From contig NZ_JHXQ01000001.1 in NCBI RefSeq assembly GCF_000621665.1, positions 354,851 to 418,850 on the forward strand: 64,000 nt of DNA, read 5' to 3'. The translations under genes were made by a program, and so were the position numbers. This stretch comes from Allorhizobium undicola ORS 992 = ATCC 700741 (lineage in GTDB: Bacteria; Pseudomonadota; Alphaproteobacteria; Rhizobiales; Rhizobiaceae). Of the stretch, positions 8,753 to 18,648 are shown piece by piece (position 1 is the stretch's first letter; every line of letters begins with the position of its first letter). The notes under the pieces are model-generated. The model worked only from the letters and a program-made list of their open reading frames with translations. It had not been told where the DNA came from and made no database searches.

Positions 8753-11700
8753 ATGGGCGAAGTTACCGTTGCGGGATCAGGCGCAGGACATCAGGCCGCT
8801 TGCGAAGCTGGTCCGGGCTTTGTGCATTTGCGGGTTCATTCCGCTTATTCCCTGCTTGAGGGGGCGTTGCCGCTCAAGAAAATTCTAGGCAAGGCCGTTT
8901 CCGATCAACAGCCGGCCATTGCGATTACCGACACCAATAATCTTTTCGTTGCACTGGAATTCTCGCAAAAGGCGCTGGGCGACGGCATTCAGCCGATCAT
9001 CGGCTGCCAGCTTTCCATCGATATGGAAGATGTGGCTGAAGACAAGCGTGGTCTTGGCAAGTTTCCTGCCATTGTGTTGTTGGCGGCGGATGAGGGGGGA
9101 TATGAGCGCCTCGTCGATCTCGTCAGCCGCGCCTATCTGGCGGGCGACAACAGTCAGGCGGTGCATATCAAGCTGTCCTGGTTCGCAGATATTGGCGCTG
9201 AGGGTCTGATCCTCTTGACGGGAGCGTCCGGCGGGCCGGTGGATCTGGCGCTGAAAGAGGGACATATTGCCCAAGCGGAACGACGGCTGACGGCGCTCAA
9301 GGGCTTTTTTGGTAATCGTCTCTATGTCGAATTGCAGCGTCAGAAGGGCTATGACCGGCAACACGAAGCACGCATGGTCGAAATGGCCTATGCGCAGGAT
9401 ATTGCACTGGTGGCAACCAATGAGGCCTTCTTTCCCTCCAGCGATGATTATGATGCCCATGATGCCCTGATGGCGGTGGCGCATAACTCCATCGTGTCGG
9501 ATGACCGGCGTTTTCGCCTGACGCCTGACCACTATCTCAAAAGCCGCAAGGATATGCAGGCGCTGTTTGCGGACCTTCCTGAAGCGCTTGAAAATACGGT
9601 GGAAATTGCCAGCCGCTGCTCTTTCGTCCTCGATACGCGCAAGCCCATTTTGCCGCGCTTTACCGGCGGCAGTGACGATCCGGAAGAGGCCGAGCGCGCG
9701 GAAGCCTCCGAATTGCGCCGGCAGGCCGAGGAAGGTCTGGATGCACGTCTTGCCTCACTTGGCATGGCGGCGGGTTACGAGGAAAAGGATTATCGCGAAC
9801 GGCTGGATTTCGAGCTGAACGTCATCGAGCGGATGAAGTTTCCCGGCTACTTCCTCATCGTTTCCGACTTCATCAAATGGGCAAAGCAGCATGATATTCC
9901 GGTTGGGCCGGGCCGAGGCTCGGGTGCGGGCTCGCTTGTCGCCTATGCGCTGACCATTACCGACGTGGATCCGCTGCGGTTTTCGCTGCTGTTCGAGCGC
10001 TTTCTAAACCCCGAACGCGTCTCCATGCCCGACTTCGATATCGACTTCTGCCAGGATCGCCGTGAAGAGGTGATCCGCTATGTCCAGCGCAAATACGGGC
10101 GCGAGCAGGTTGCGCAGATCATCACCTTCGGCTCGCTGCAAGCTCGTGCCGCCCTTCGCGACGTGGGCCGGGTGCTCGAAATGCCCTATGGGCAGGTGGA
10201 CAAGATCTGCAAGCTCGTTCCGAACAATCCCGCCAATCCAACGCCCCTTTCGAAGGCCATTGAAGAAGAGCCGCGCCTTCAGGAGGAAGCTGAGAAGGAG
10301 CCCGTGGTCGGCCGCCTTCTCGATATTGCCCAAAAGATCGAAGGTCTTTATCGCCACGCCTCCACCCATGCCGCCGGTATTGTGATCGGCGACAGGCCAC
10401 TGTCCAAGCTGGTGCCGATGTATCGCGACCCGCGCTCGGACATGCCAGTCACCCAGTTCAACATGAAGTGGGTGGAGCAGGCAGGACTGGTTAAATTTGA
10501 CTTTCTCGGCCTCAAGACCCTGACGGTTTTGAAAACCGCCGTGAATTTCTGCAAGCTGCGCGATATTGACATCGATCTTGCCGCCATTCCGCTGGATGAC
10601 GAAAAAACCTACCAGATGCTGTCGCGGGGCGAGACTGTCGGCGTGTTCCAGGTGGAAAGTGCCGGTATGCGCAAGGCGCTGATCGGCATGAGGCCGGACT
10701 GTATCGAGGACATTATTGCGCTGGTTGCTCTCTATCGTCCCGGTCCGATGGAAAATATTCCGGTCTACAATGCCCGAAAGCATGGCGAAGAGGAGATCGA
10801 ATCGATCCATCCGAAGATCGATTACCTGCTGAAGGAGACGCAAGGCGTTATCGTCTATCAGGAACAGGTCATGCAGATCGCGCAGGTGCTTTCCGGCTAT
10901 TCGCTGGGTGAAGCCGATTTGCTGCGCCGTGCCATGGGCAAGAAGATCAAGGAGGAAATGGACAAGCAGCGCGCCCGTTTCGTCGATGGCGCGGTTGAAA
11001 ACGGTGTCTCGAAGAATCAGGCCGATGTGATTTTCGACCTTCTGGCGAAATTCGCCAATTACGGCTTCAACAAGTCGCACGCGGCGGCTTATGCCATCGT
11101 CTCTTATCAGACCGCCTTCATGAAAGCGCATTACCCGGTCGAGTTTCTGGCTGCTTCGATGACGCTCGACATGGCCAATACGGAAAAGCTGGTGGATTTC
11201 CGCCAGGATGCCGGGCGTCTCGGTATCGAGGTCATTCCTCCATCGGTCCAGACGTCTTTCCGGCATTTCCAGACCGGCCCGAACCGCATTTATTATGCGC
11301 TCGCAGCCATCAAGGGCGTCGGTGAGAATGCCGTGGACCACATCGTCGAGGTTCGTGGCGAAACGCCCTTTGCCGATCTCGAGGATTTTTGCCTGCGGAT
11401 CGACCCCAAGCAGATCAATCGCCGTGTGTTTGAAAGCCTTATTTCGGCAGGCGCCTTCGATTGCTTTGGACGTGATCGCGCCGAGTTGATCGGCGGGCTT
11501 GACCGGATTATCGGTTATGCCCAGCGCGCTCAGGAGAATGCCGTCAGCGGACAATCGGACATGTTCGGGGCAGGGGCGGCAACCGGACCGGAACGCATCT
11601 CCTTTCCGCCATATACGCCTTGGCTCTCCTCGGAAAAGCTGATGCGGGAGTTTCAGGTCCTGGGCTTTTATCTGTCGGCGCATCCGCTTGATGCCTATCA

Positions 11701-12247
11701 TCAGGTGCTGGAAAAGCTGCGCGTGCAGAATTTTGCCGATTTTGCCCAGGCGGTAAAACAGGGGGCCAGTGCCGGACGGCTCGCTGGCACCGTCATTTCC
11801 CGTCAGGAGCGGAAAACCCGGACCGGCAACAAGATGGGCATTGTCACCTTCTCCGATGCATCAGGCCAGTTCGAGGCCATCCTGTTTTCCGAAGGGCTGA
11901 ACCAGTATCGCGATTTGCTGGAGGCCGGGAAATCGCTGGTCATCACGGTTGCCGCCGAGGAACGCCCGGAAGGCATAGGTCTTCGTATCCAGACGGCGCA
12001 ATCGCTGGAGGAAAAGTCCCTTCAGATGCAGAAGGCTTTGCGGGTTTATCTGCGCGACTCCAGCCCTTTGAGGGCGCTGGCCGCTCATCTCAATACGAGG
12101 GGAGACGGACTGGTGTCTTTCATCGTCATCAAGGAAGACGGCCGTCGGGAGATCGAGGTGGAGCTTAACCAGCGCTACCGCATTACCCCGGAGATTGCTG
12201 CGGCAATGCGCTCCGCACCGGGTGTCGTCGATGTAGAGCTGGTGTAA
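8753..12247 (+). CDS. dnaE: DNA polymerase III subunit alpha
   Basis: A 1164-residue replicative polymerase of normal DnaE1 length. The PHP domain starts near residue 25 (HLRVHSAYSLLEG). The catalytic acidic motif PDFDIDF is near residue 425 and GPGRGSGAGS lies just before it. A helix-hairpin-helix region and an OB-fold (about residues 990-1080) follow. It synthesises both strands in the replisome with the beta clamp; the QSDMFG segment near residue 933 is a candidate clamp-binding peptide. ATG at 8753 gives a short N-terminal extension before the PHP domain. It stands alone between repeat-rich gaps and is probably monocistronic. Confidence 0.97.
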   Translation: MGEVTVAGSGAGHQAACEAGPGFVHLRVHSAYSLLEGALPLKKILGKAVSDQQPAIAITDTNNLFVALEFSQKALGDGIQPIIGCQLSIDMEDVAEDKRGLGKFPAIVLLAADEGGYERLVDLVSRAYLAGDNSQAVHIKLSWFADIGAEGLILLTGASGGPVDLALKEGHIAQAERRLTALKGFFGNRLYVELQRQKGYDRQHEARMVEMAYAQDIALVATNEAFFPSSDDYDAHDALMAVAHNSIVSDDRRFRLTPDHYLKSRKDMQALFADLPEALENTVEIASRCSFVLDTRKPILPRFTGGSDDPEEAERAEASELRRQAEEGLDARLASLGMAAGYEEKDYRERLDFELNVIERMKFPGYFLIVSDFIKWAKQHDIPVGPGRGSGAGSLVAYALTITDVDPLRFSLLFERFLNPERVSMPDFDIDFCQDRREEVIRYVQRKYGREQVAQIITFGSLQARAALRDVGRVLEMPYGQVDKICKLVPNNPANPTPLSKAIEEEPRLQEEAEKEPVVGRLLDIAQKIEGLYRHASTHAAGIVIGDRPLSKLVPMYRDPRSDMPVTQFNMKWVEQAGLVKFDFLGLKTLTVLKTAVNFCKLRDIDIDLAAIPLDDEKTYQMLSRGETVGVFQVESAGMRKALIGMRPDCIEDIIALVALYRPGPMENIPVYNARKHGEEEIESIHPKIDYLLKETQGVIVYQEQVMQIAQVLSGYSLGEADLLRRAMGKKIKEEMDKQRARFVDGAVENGVSKNQADVIFDLLAKFANYGFNKSHAAAYAIVSYQTAFMKAHYPVEFLAASMTLDMANTEKLVDFRQDAGRLGIEVIPPSVQTSFRHFQTGPNRIYYALAAIKGVGENAVDHIVEVRGETPFADLEDFCLRIDPKQINRRVFESLISAGAFDCFGRDRAELIGGLDRIIGYAQRAQENAVSGQSDMFGAGAATGPERISFPPYTPWLSSEKLMREFQVLGFYLSAHPLDAYHQVLEKLRVQNFADFAQAVKQGASAGRLAGTVISRQERKTRTGNKMGIVTFSDASGQFEAILFSEGLNQYRDLLEAGKSLVITVAAEERPEGIGLRIQTAQSLEEKSLQMQKALRVYLRDSSPLRALAAHLNTRGDGLVSFIVIKEDGRREIEVELNQRYRITPEIAAAMRSAPGVVDVELV

Positions 12248-12743
12248 TCGACGATTTTGTCTCATCCATAAACCGTTCTTCACGGTTGCGGGGCCTGTAG
12301 CGCGTCCCGCCCTAAAGCACGTTGCGGCTTATCAACCTCAAGCTACGTGCGTTACTGCATAATTCCTTAAATCGGAATCGATTTAAGGTGAAAATTATGC
12401 AGCAGATTTAAAGTGTTACAACGTCCTTCGTGCGTTTGATAAAACGCACGGCGCTGTAAGGTCTTGTTTTAACGCATGTCATTATCGCAAAACCGCTGCA
12501 CCTTTTTGCGCGACATGTTCTGGAATCGAAAGTCCTGACCCGCTCAAGCCTGAAGCGATTCAAATTTCTTCAATCTTTCTGCGTGATGCTATCGTGGGGT
12601 TACTGCATGATTTCTTAAATCGGGGTCGATTTAAGGTAGAAATTATGCAGCATATTTAAAGTTTTAAAGCGCCGTGCATTTGCTAAAATGCACGGCGCTT
12701 TAATGCCGCTGCTGAACGGTAGCGGCAGGGCGGGGCGGTAGGC
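12248..12743. repeat. Repeat-filled gap between dnaE and the OpgB-like gene
   Basis: Most of this 496-bp gap is repeat: module E (12313-12353), B inverted (12352-12416), A (12418-12458), D (12463-12521), then a second inverted B (12600-12665) and a second A (12666-12701). The last is a perfect 16-bp hairpin with a 4-nt loop and could act as a terminator for dnaE. Between the two blocks (about 12522-12599) I see nothing recognisable. Confidence 0.75.
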
Positions 12744-14543
12744 ATGGGGCAGGCAGAGAAAGTATCTGCGTCTGGACGCGATCGGCTTGATGCTATTGAG
12801 ACAGGGGCGCTCAATGGCCGGCACGACATAGAGGTTTCGCAGGGACGAGGGCGTCGGGACGGGACGGGAAAAAGGCTGGTGGGTCTTTCCTGTCTTGCAA
12901 GCATTGCCCTTTGTGGCGCACTTCTCGTGGCGGATGCGGTAGACGAGATTGGGTTTTACTTCACCGGCGTTTTTCTGGTGATTTTTCTGGGTGGCTATTG
13001 TCTGATGCTGGCGGCGCCGCGCAGCGGCTTTGGCTGGCACCGCCTCGCCTGGCCTTTCATCGGGCTTGTGCCGCTATTTGGCTGGTTTGCGCTTCACGAG
13101 CTTTTTGGTCATGTCCAGCTTCAGCCTATTCTCTTCCATATTCGCTATGAATATGCGCCGGAGGGCTTGCTATCGTCACTGATCCCGCGATTGGCGCCCT
13201 TGGGTGCTGGCTTTGCCATAATCGCCGCGGGCTGGGTGGTGTTGGCGTCGCTTTTCCGCGGGATCCGTCAGGCTGGACCACTCCTGTGTTGCGCTCTGCT
13301 TCTGGCCAATCCGCTGTGGTGGCAGGTGGTGCAGCAAGCTTTGTTGAAAGCGGGGCCTGCCGGGCCGGATCTCGAAGCGTTCTATGTCGATCCCTTGCAG
13401 GCCGTTGCGGCTTTTCGTCCGGATCGGTCGCAGGAGGGAAAAGGCGAGGCTTTCCAGGTTTCACTGAAAGAGGAAAAGCCGCTCAACCTCATCCATGTGT
13501 TTCTTGAAAGTGCGGAGCTGACATTCTGGAATGAGGAGGTCTTTGGCGACGTTGCCACGCCCCTGAAACGATTGTCCGAGGGCGCATTCGTCGCAACGGG
13601 TATCGAGCAGCTCGAATTGACGAGCTGGACGCTTGCCGGGCAGGTGGCTTCCACCTGTGGTGTTCCGCTCTTTCCGCTCGGCGCGGTCAACCATAACCAC
13701 TATGATGTTCTTGACCGGATCATGCCGGATGCGGTTTGTCTGGGTGATATTCTCGCCCGCGACGGCTATCGCAATGTTTTCATGAAGGGGGCCTCGCTGG
13801 ATTTTGCCGGAACACGCGGCTTTGCGGCCGCGCATGGGTATGAAACCCGGATGGGTTTCGATGAAATGGCCGGACGCTTCACGCCGCCTTTCAATGAATG
13901 GGGATTGAATGACGATGACCTGTTTGTGGCTGCACGACAGGAGATCGAACGCCTGCGGAATTCGCCGCAACCCTATAGCCTTACCCTCACGACGATTGGC
14001 GGTCATTCGCCCAACGGCTTCGTGGCGCCATCCTGCCGCGCCATGCCTGCTGTTGCCCGGCAGCCAAACCACACGCTTGCCGCTTTCGCCTGCACGAATC
14101 TGCTGCTCGAGGCGTTCATTACCGATTTGCGCGCCCGCGGATTGCTGGAAAACACGGTGGTGGTGATCCAGAGTGACCACCTTGCCATGCGAAACGATGT
14201 CTATGCGGCTCTCAACCGCTTGCCGCGCAGAAACCTGTTCATGGTGATTGGTGGACATGCGCCTGCGGGTGAGATCAGCCGCAGCGCCACACCGATGGGC
14301 ATATTCCCGACAATCCTTGAGGCTATGGGCTATCATCTGCCATCGCGGGCGGCAGGGCTTGGCTGCTCCCTTCTTTCGGAACGGCCGAGCCTGCTTGCCC
14401 AACTCGGACGGATAGAGCTGGAACGCGGGATTGACGATAGCAACGATCTCCGCGACAGGCTGTGGGGGCTTAATAATCCGGAGAAACGTAACCTGCCGCA
14501 GCAGGACATGCGCAGCACCGCAACCATTCCCGCCCCACGTTGA
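12744..14543 (+). CDS. OpgB/MdoB-like phosphoglycerol transferase (sulfatase superfamily)
   Basis: A 599-residue protein with a membrane-spanning N-terminal third (several segments between about residues 45 and 195) and a C-terminal alkaline-phosphatase/sulfatase-fold domain. The domain begins LNLIHVFLESAE; TSWTLAGQVASTCGVP carries the likely nucleophile Thr. FMKGASLDFAG, the EWGLNDDDLF segment and the HSPNGF motif parallel E. coli OpgB, which transfers phosphoglycerol from phosphatidylglycerol to periplasmic glucans. By inference it decorates cyclic beta-1,2-glucan or another envelope glycan. A lipoteichoic-acid-synthase-like or phosphoethanolamine role cannot be excluded. The start is uncertain, since the ribosome site is weak. 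Confidence 0.75.
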   Translation: MGQAEKVSASGRDRLDAIETGALNGRHDIEVSQGRGRRDGTGKRLVGLSCLASIALCGALLVADAVDEIGFYFTGVFLVIFLGGYCLMLAAPRSGFGWHRLAWPFIGLVPLFGWFALHELFGHVQLQPILFHIRYEYAPEGLLSSLIPRLAPLGAGFAIIAAGWVVLASLFRGIRQAGPLLCCALLLANPLWWQVVQQALLKAGPAGPDLEAFYVDPLQAVAAFRPDRSQEGKGEAFQVSLKEEKPLNLIHVFLESAELTFWNEEVFGDVATPLKRLSEGAFVATGIEQLELTSWTLAGQVASTCGVPLFPLGAVNHNHYDVLDRIMPDAVCLGDILARDGYRNVFMKGASLDFAGTRGFAAAHGYETRMGFDEMAGRFTPPFNEWGLNDDDLFVAARQEIERLRNSPQPYSLTLTTIGGHSPNGFVAPSCRAMPAVARQPNHTLAAFACTNLLLEAFITDLRARGLLENTVVVIQSDHLAMRNDVYAALNRLPRRNLFMVIGGHAPAGEISRSATPMGIFPTILEAMGYHLPSRAAGLGCSLLSERPSLLAQLGRIELERGIDDSNDLRDRLWGLNNPEKRNLPQQDMRSTATIPAPR

Positions 14544-14581
14544 GCTTAGAGCGCTTTTCGATCTGATTGTGTCAGATCGGC

Positions 14582-14751
14582 GCTCTAACGTTTTCTTTTT
14601 GAAGCATAATCTTGTCGATCCTCGTTTCACTCCGGTCGGATTATGCCCTACAGCGCCGTGCGTTTTATCAAACGCACGGCGCTGTAACACTTTAAATCTG
14701 CTGCATAATTTTCACCTTAAATCCGATCCGGTTTAAAGAATTATCCGGTTT
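14582..14751. repeat. Repeat modules C, A and B
   Basis: Module C (14582-14649) matches 60500-60568. Module A (14650-14685) is a perfect 16-bp inverted repeat with a 4-nt loop. Module B (14688-14751) is a diverged copy of 3055-3117. The block lies between two convergent genes and could serve as a bidirectional terminator. Confidence 0.75.
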
Positions 14752-14763
14752 GCGTGTCGGGCG

Positions 14764-15936
14764 TTATTTCGGCAGGACGGTTATGAAATCCGTGCCGTCG
14801 GCCGTCTCCTCGCCAAGTCCGTGATCGGTGATGGTAATGGAGGTTCCCGCTGCCAGCTGCTGTTCGATGTCGCGGCGAAGATCGTCGGGAATGTGGATGC
14901 GATCCATGACGGCGGCAAGGGTTTGTCCGGCCGCAGGCTCAAGGGTCATCGCATTCCAGGTCGCATCGGCGCTTGCGTGGCTCACCTTCGTGGCTTCAAT
15001 CACATGCGTGCCAAGCGGGCGCTTCGGCTCGTCGATGCGAATGGCCCTTTCCGTCAGCGGGGCGAAATTGCGGCGAATGTAAATCTGGCCGTCCGGCTGC
15101 GGCTCTGCGCCGGTGGTGGCTTGTAGCTGCGCCAGAAACGCCGGGGTGATCAGCGGTCCCCTCAGTGGCAGGCCCTTCCAGCGCTTGAAGCCCAGAATGG
15201 CCTGGCGTGTCAGGCTGCCAGCCTGTCCATCGACGCCCCCGGTTTCAAAACCAAGCCCGGTCAACTGTTCCTGCACGTCATGCATCACTTCCCGGTCGCC
15301 GCGTAAGGTAATGAGGATGCGAAGCGCCACATCCGGGGTGTCGGCGCGGCTGGGCGCGGGCTCGGCCAATGCCACTTCCACGGGGCCGTCCCTGGAGGTG
15401 GTGTCTATTCCGCGCAGCTGGACATCGGACAGGCGCTGCTCGCCGCCCTTCTGGCTTGGCGGAAAAAACAGCATGGGGTGGCCAATGGGAGCGGGCGCCA
15501 CGACACCATCAGTGATTATCACCTGGGCGCCCATTGTCGTCATGCCGTAAAGCTTGCGGGCAAATTCCGAGGGAAGCCGCACGCAGCCGTGGGAGGCGGG
15601 AAAATTCGGTACGCTCGAAGATTCATGCAGGGCAATGCCCGACCATGTCAGGCGCTGCATCCATGGCATGGGTGCATTCGAATAGAGATTGGACTCGTGA
15701 TATTTAGCCTTCTGGATCACCGAAAAAATGCCGGAGGGCGTGTCATGCCCTTCCTTGCCGGTCGAAACACGTGACTGCGCGACGGCCTTGCCATCTTCAT
15801 AAACCGTCAGGGATTGTGTCTGCTTCGAAACGACAATCTGGATCGTGGCGGGATTGGCGGCCAGGGCCGGGGTAACGGCAAATGGCACGAGACAGGCGGA
15901 TATGGAAAAGGCGCGTAAAACTGTGCGGACCGTCAT
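14764..15936 (-). CDS. Exported L,D-transpeptidase with C-terminal peptidoglycan-binding domain
   Basis: A 390-residue periplasmic enzyme with a signal peptide (about residues 1-26). The YkuD domain (about 30-145) contains the catalytic SHGCVR motif near residue 117 and an upstream His in GIALHESS. A peptidoglycan-binding domain follows (about 210-265: LGFETGGVDG, AILGFK). Such enzymes make 3-3 crosslinks or attach proteins to peptidoglycan; in Brucella, L,D-transpeptidases anchor outer-membrane proteins to the wall. Which of these this paralogue does is not visible. The last 120 residues match no domain I know. It converges with the OpgB-like gene. Confidence 0.88.
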   Translation of the reverse strand: MTVRTVLRAFSISACLVPFAVTPALAANPATIQIVVSKQTQSLTVYEDGKAVAQSRVSTGKEGHDTPSGIFSVIQKAKYHESNLYSNAPMPWMQRLTWSGIALHESSSVPNFPASHGCVRLPSEFARKLYGMTTMGAQVIITDGVVAPAPIGHPMLFFPPSQKGGEQRLSDVQLRGIDTTSRDGPVEVALAEPAPSRADTPDVALRILITLRGDREVMHDVQEQLTGLGFETGGVDGQAGSLTRQAILGFKRWKGLPLRGPLITPAFLAQLQATTGAEPQPDGQIYIRRNFAPLTERAIRIDEPKRPLGTHVIEATKVSHASADATWNAMTLEPAAGQTLAAVMDRIHIPDDLRRDIEQQLAAGTSITITDHGLGEETADGTDFITVLPK

Positions 15937-16143
15937 GGTTCCTCTGAACTTCCGGCAACACTGCCGTCAGGAAATAGGGAAGGCAAAATGCCGGTTCCCG
16001 TTGATGAGACCACCTTGCCGTCGCCCGGACTCATGACGTTGCCGCTGCCCTATGGCCGCTCGTCGTTCATTGTCAGGGCCGGTAGAATGGCGCAATTCAT
16101 AGAAGAATAGCAATGGAAGTTTAACGTCTGGTTTCCCATCTTC

Positions 16144-17439
16144 TCAATGCTCGTCCTGCCGGGGTTTTGTTGCGCCGAAGGTGAAGCCTGTTTCAACGGA
16201 TGCGGCGCCGAACTTCTGGCGAAGCGTGTCCATTGCGGCTTCGGCCCTGGCGCGGCGAGTGGCTGCTTCATCCACGAGATCGGGCGGATCTGCCAGCGCG
16301 GCATCAGCAAAATCGCTGACACCAATGCCGATCAGACGAAATTTCGTGCCGTCGGCCTCTTTCTCCAGCAATTGCAGGCCCGTGCGGAAAATCCTGTCGG
16401 CCAGACGGGTAGGATCGTCGAGGCGACGGTTGCGGGTGCGAAGTTTGAAATCGGCGGTTTTCAGCTTCAGGACCACGGTGTGACCGGCAAGGTCGCTCTT
16501 CTTCAGCCGCCATGCCACTTTCTCTGAAAGCTTGCGCAGAACCGGCACGAGGTCGTCGCGCAGGCTAACATCCTGCATGAAGGTGGTTTCTGCCGAGACA
16601 CTTTTTGCCGGATCGTTGGGGTGTACGTCGCGATCGTCGATGCCGCGGGCAAGGCGAAAAAGCCGTTGACCCATGCTGCCATAACGGCGCATCAGCACGT
16701 CTTCTTCCATGCTCTGCAACTGGCCAATGATGCGAATGCCGTCCTCTTCGAGCTTTGCGGCAAAGGCCTTGCCAACCCCCCATATCGTGGTGACGGGGCG
16801 GGGGGCGAGAAAGGCGATGGCTTCTTCCTCGCCAATAATGGAAAAGCCGCGCGGTTTTTGCAGATCGGAGGCCACCTTTGCCAGAAACTTGCAATAGGAA
16901 AGCCCGACCGAGACGGTAATGCCGATTTCCTGCTCGACACGACGGGCAAAGCGGGCAAGCACCATGGCAGGCGGTGCATGGTGCAACAGCTCCGTTCCCT
17001 TGAGTTCCAGAAAGGCCTCATCAATGGAGATGGGCTGCACCAATGGCGTCAGCTCCTCCATCATCGACCGCACCTGCCGCCCCACGCGAGAATATTTCTC
17101 CATGTCCGGCTTTATCACAATGGCATCGGGACAGGCCTCGAGAGCCTTGAACATCGGCATGGCGGAGCGCACGCCGTGAATGCGTGCGATGTAACAGCAG
17201 GTGGAAACCACGCCGCGCTTGCCACCTCCAACAATCACCGGCTTGTCTACAAGGTCCGGGTTGTCGCGTTTTTCAATGGACGCATAAAAGGCGTCGCAAT
17301 CTATATGGGCCAGAGTGAGCCGAAAAAGCTCAGGGTGATAGACGAGCCGGGGACTGCCGCAGGCCTTGCATCGCCGAGCCCCCTCCGGCTGGGCGACCAA
17401 ACAGTCACGGCAAAAACCACGGCGTTGCGCGGCATTCAT
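16144..17439 (-). CDS. dinB: DNA polymerase IV with N-terminal zinc-ribbon
   Basis: A 431-residue Y-family translesion polymerase. The catalytic motifs are [10 protein letters not shown] (near residue 45) and SIDEAFLEL (near 145), followed by helix-hairpin-helix and little-finger regions; the total length exceeds E. coli Pol IV (351). The extra N-terminus carries two Cys pairs (CRDC and CKAC) that look like a four-Cys zinc ribbon. The start at 17439 (MNAAQRRG) is preferred over 17616, because residues before it do not look conserved and overlap the next gene. A C-terminal clamp-binding motif is not obvious. Confidence 0.93.
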   Translation of the reverse strand: MNAAQRRGFCRDCLVAQPEGARRCKACGSPRLVYHPELFRLTLAHIDCDAFYASIEKRDNPDLVDKPVIVGGGKRGVVSTCCYIARIHGVRSAMPMFKALEACPDAIVIKPDMEKYSRVGRQVRSMMEELTPLVQPISIDEAFLELKGTELLHHAPPAMVLARFARRVEQEIGITVSVGLSYCKFLAKVASDLQKPRGFSIIGEEEAIAFLAPRPVTTIWGVGKAFAAKLEEDGIRIIGQLQSMEEDVLMRRYGSMGQRLFRLARGIDDRDVHPNDPAKSVSAETTFMQDVSLRDDLVPVLRKLSEKVAWRLKKSDLAGHTVVLKLKTADFKLRTRNRRLDDPTRLADRIFRTGLQLLEKEADGTKFRLIGIGVSDFADAALADPPDLVDEAATRRARAEAAMDTLRQKFGAASVETGFTFGATKPRQDEH

Positions 17440-17578
17440 GGCGGGTGATCTCCAGCGCGGCCTTGTCCCGGCCTGATCCTTTGCAGGCCTACACCTGAAG
17501 AACAAAGGTCGAACAAACGCCACCATAATCGCCAGAGGGCGATATGGCAAGAATGGGATGACGCGCCAGCCTGACGTT

Positions 17579-18220
17579 CTACCGGGAAAGATGCACAAGC
17601 AGCTGGGTTGCCGCATCGTCCCAGTTTGCCGCCCTCACGACATTTTCGCCGGGTTTGGGGGCGTGACGGTGGATTTCCCGTTCGGGCATGAGTTGCAGCA
17701 GCAGGCATTCAGGCACTGCTTCGCCAACGGAGTGCAGGTTGTGCGCCATGTCGTCGATGAAGGCGAGCGGCAGGGGGCGTGCGCCGTGCAGGCGTTTGAC
17801 GATCGGGCCTTTCGGTTGTTCGCTCGCCACCAGCGGAAAATCCAGGCCGAGACTGTCGAGCAGTCTGCGCCGCTTAGCGGCAAAGCGGGGTGGCATGGCG
17901 GTGAGAAAGACGACATCGGCCTCTGCGCCAATCCTGTGCAAATTTTCCACAGCGTTGCCAAAGGGCGTTTGCCATTCGTGCTGGCATTCGAAGAAATCGA
18001 GAAGAAGCTGGCTGACGGCCTCGGCTTCCAGCGCCTGATCATTGGCACGCGAGACGATATTGCCATGGAGCTGGAAGGAGCGGGGCACGAGCCTGGCGCC
18101 CAGGCTCTCCAGATAGGCTTCGAATGGCCCCAGAAATTCCAGCACCACGTCATCGACGTCGCAGACGGCGAGTGGTCGGGCGCGCAGCCGAATGTGATCG
18201 AGATCCGTCAGCTCGCTCAT
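17579..18220 (-). CDS. HAD-superfamily hydrolase-like protein
   Basis: A 213-residue cytoplasmic protein with HAD motifs. Motif I is [10 protein letters not shown] (near residues 19-28), motif II Thr is in FLTAMPP, motif III Lys is in KGPIVKR, and motif IV is FIDDMAHN. Substrate unknown. Its start overlaps no other gene and is 2 nt from the stop of the DUF3572 gene, so both are in one minus-strand transcript leading towards dinB. The DVDD version of motif I keeps both catalytic aspartates, so activity is expected. Confidence 0.8.
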   Translation of the reverse strand: MSELTDLDHIRLRARPLAVCDVDDVVLEFLGPFEAYLESLGARLVPRSFQLHGNIVSRANDQALEAEAVSQLLLDFFECQHEWQTPFGNAVENLHRIGAEADVVFLTAMPPRFAAKRRRLLDSLGLDFPLVASEQPKGPIVKRLHGARPLPLAFIDDMAHNLHSVGEAVPECLLLQLMPEREIHRHAPKPGENVVRAANWDDAATQLLVHLSR

Positions 18221-18221
18221 C

Positions 18222-18530
18222 TCAATATTCTCCGGAATCGAGGCCAGGCTTTACATAATGCGCCCATGCCGCCATCACGCTTTCCGGCTTTGTGCCGCTG
18301 GCCGCGCAAAAGGCCAGGAGGCTCGGCTCGTGCTGCATGAGGAAATCCAGAAGTCCGCCGAGAAAGGCTGGTTGTGTCATGGCGCTGCGCAGCTGCTGAG
18401 GCTCCACGCCGGTCAGGGCCAGAAACCGGCCCATCATGTCCGGCTCTCCCGCAAGCCAGGCCAGAACGGCAATAGCCAGTTTTTCCGCCTCTTCCCCGCT
18501 CAGGCGCTTGTCGTGGCTTTTATCTCTCAT
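18222..18530 (-). CDS. DUF3572 family protein
   Basis: A 102-residue, mostly helical cytoplasmic protein of the DUF3572 family found in alphaproteobacteria; function unknown. Recognisable segments are AEKLAIAVLAWLAG and AAWAHYVKPG. It begins next to the divergent divK gene and is followed 1 nt later by the HAD gene, which suggests a two- or three-gene operon with dinB further along. The family assignment is from memory of conserved sequence. Confidence 0.8.
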   Translation of the reverse strand: MRDKSHDKRLSGEEAEKLAIAVLAWLAGEPDMMGRFLALTGVEPQQLRSAMTQPAFLGGLLDFLMQHEPSLLAFCAASGTKPESVMAAWAHYVKPGLDSGEY

Positions 18531-18648
18531 GGCGCGGTGTTTACCTTTTTCTCAATCAAATGGCAGTATTGTTCCGTTTCAGGAAGAATGAACTCTTTAC
18601 GAAGTATCTCCTCTTTCACCATGGGGGCGGAGAAGGCAAGGAATGAAA

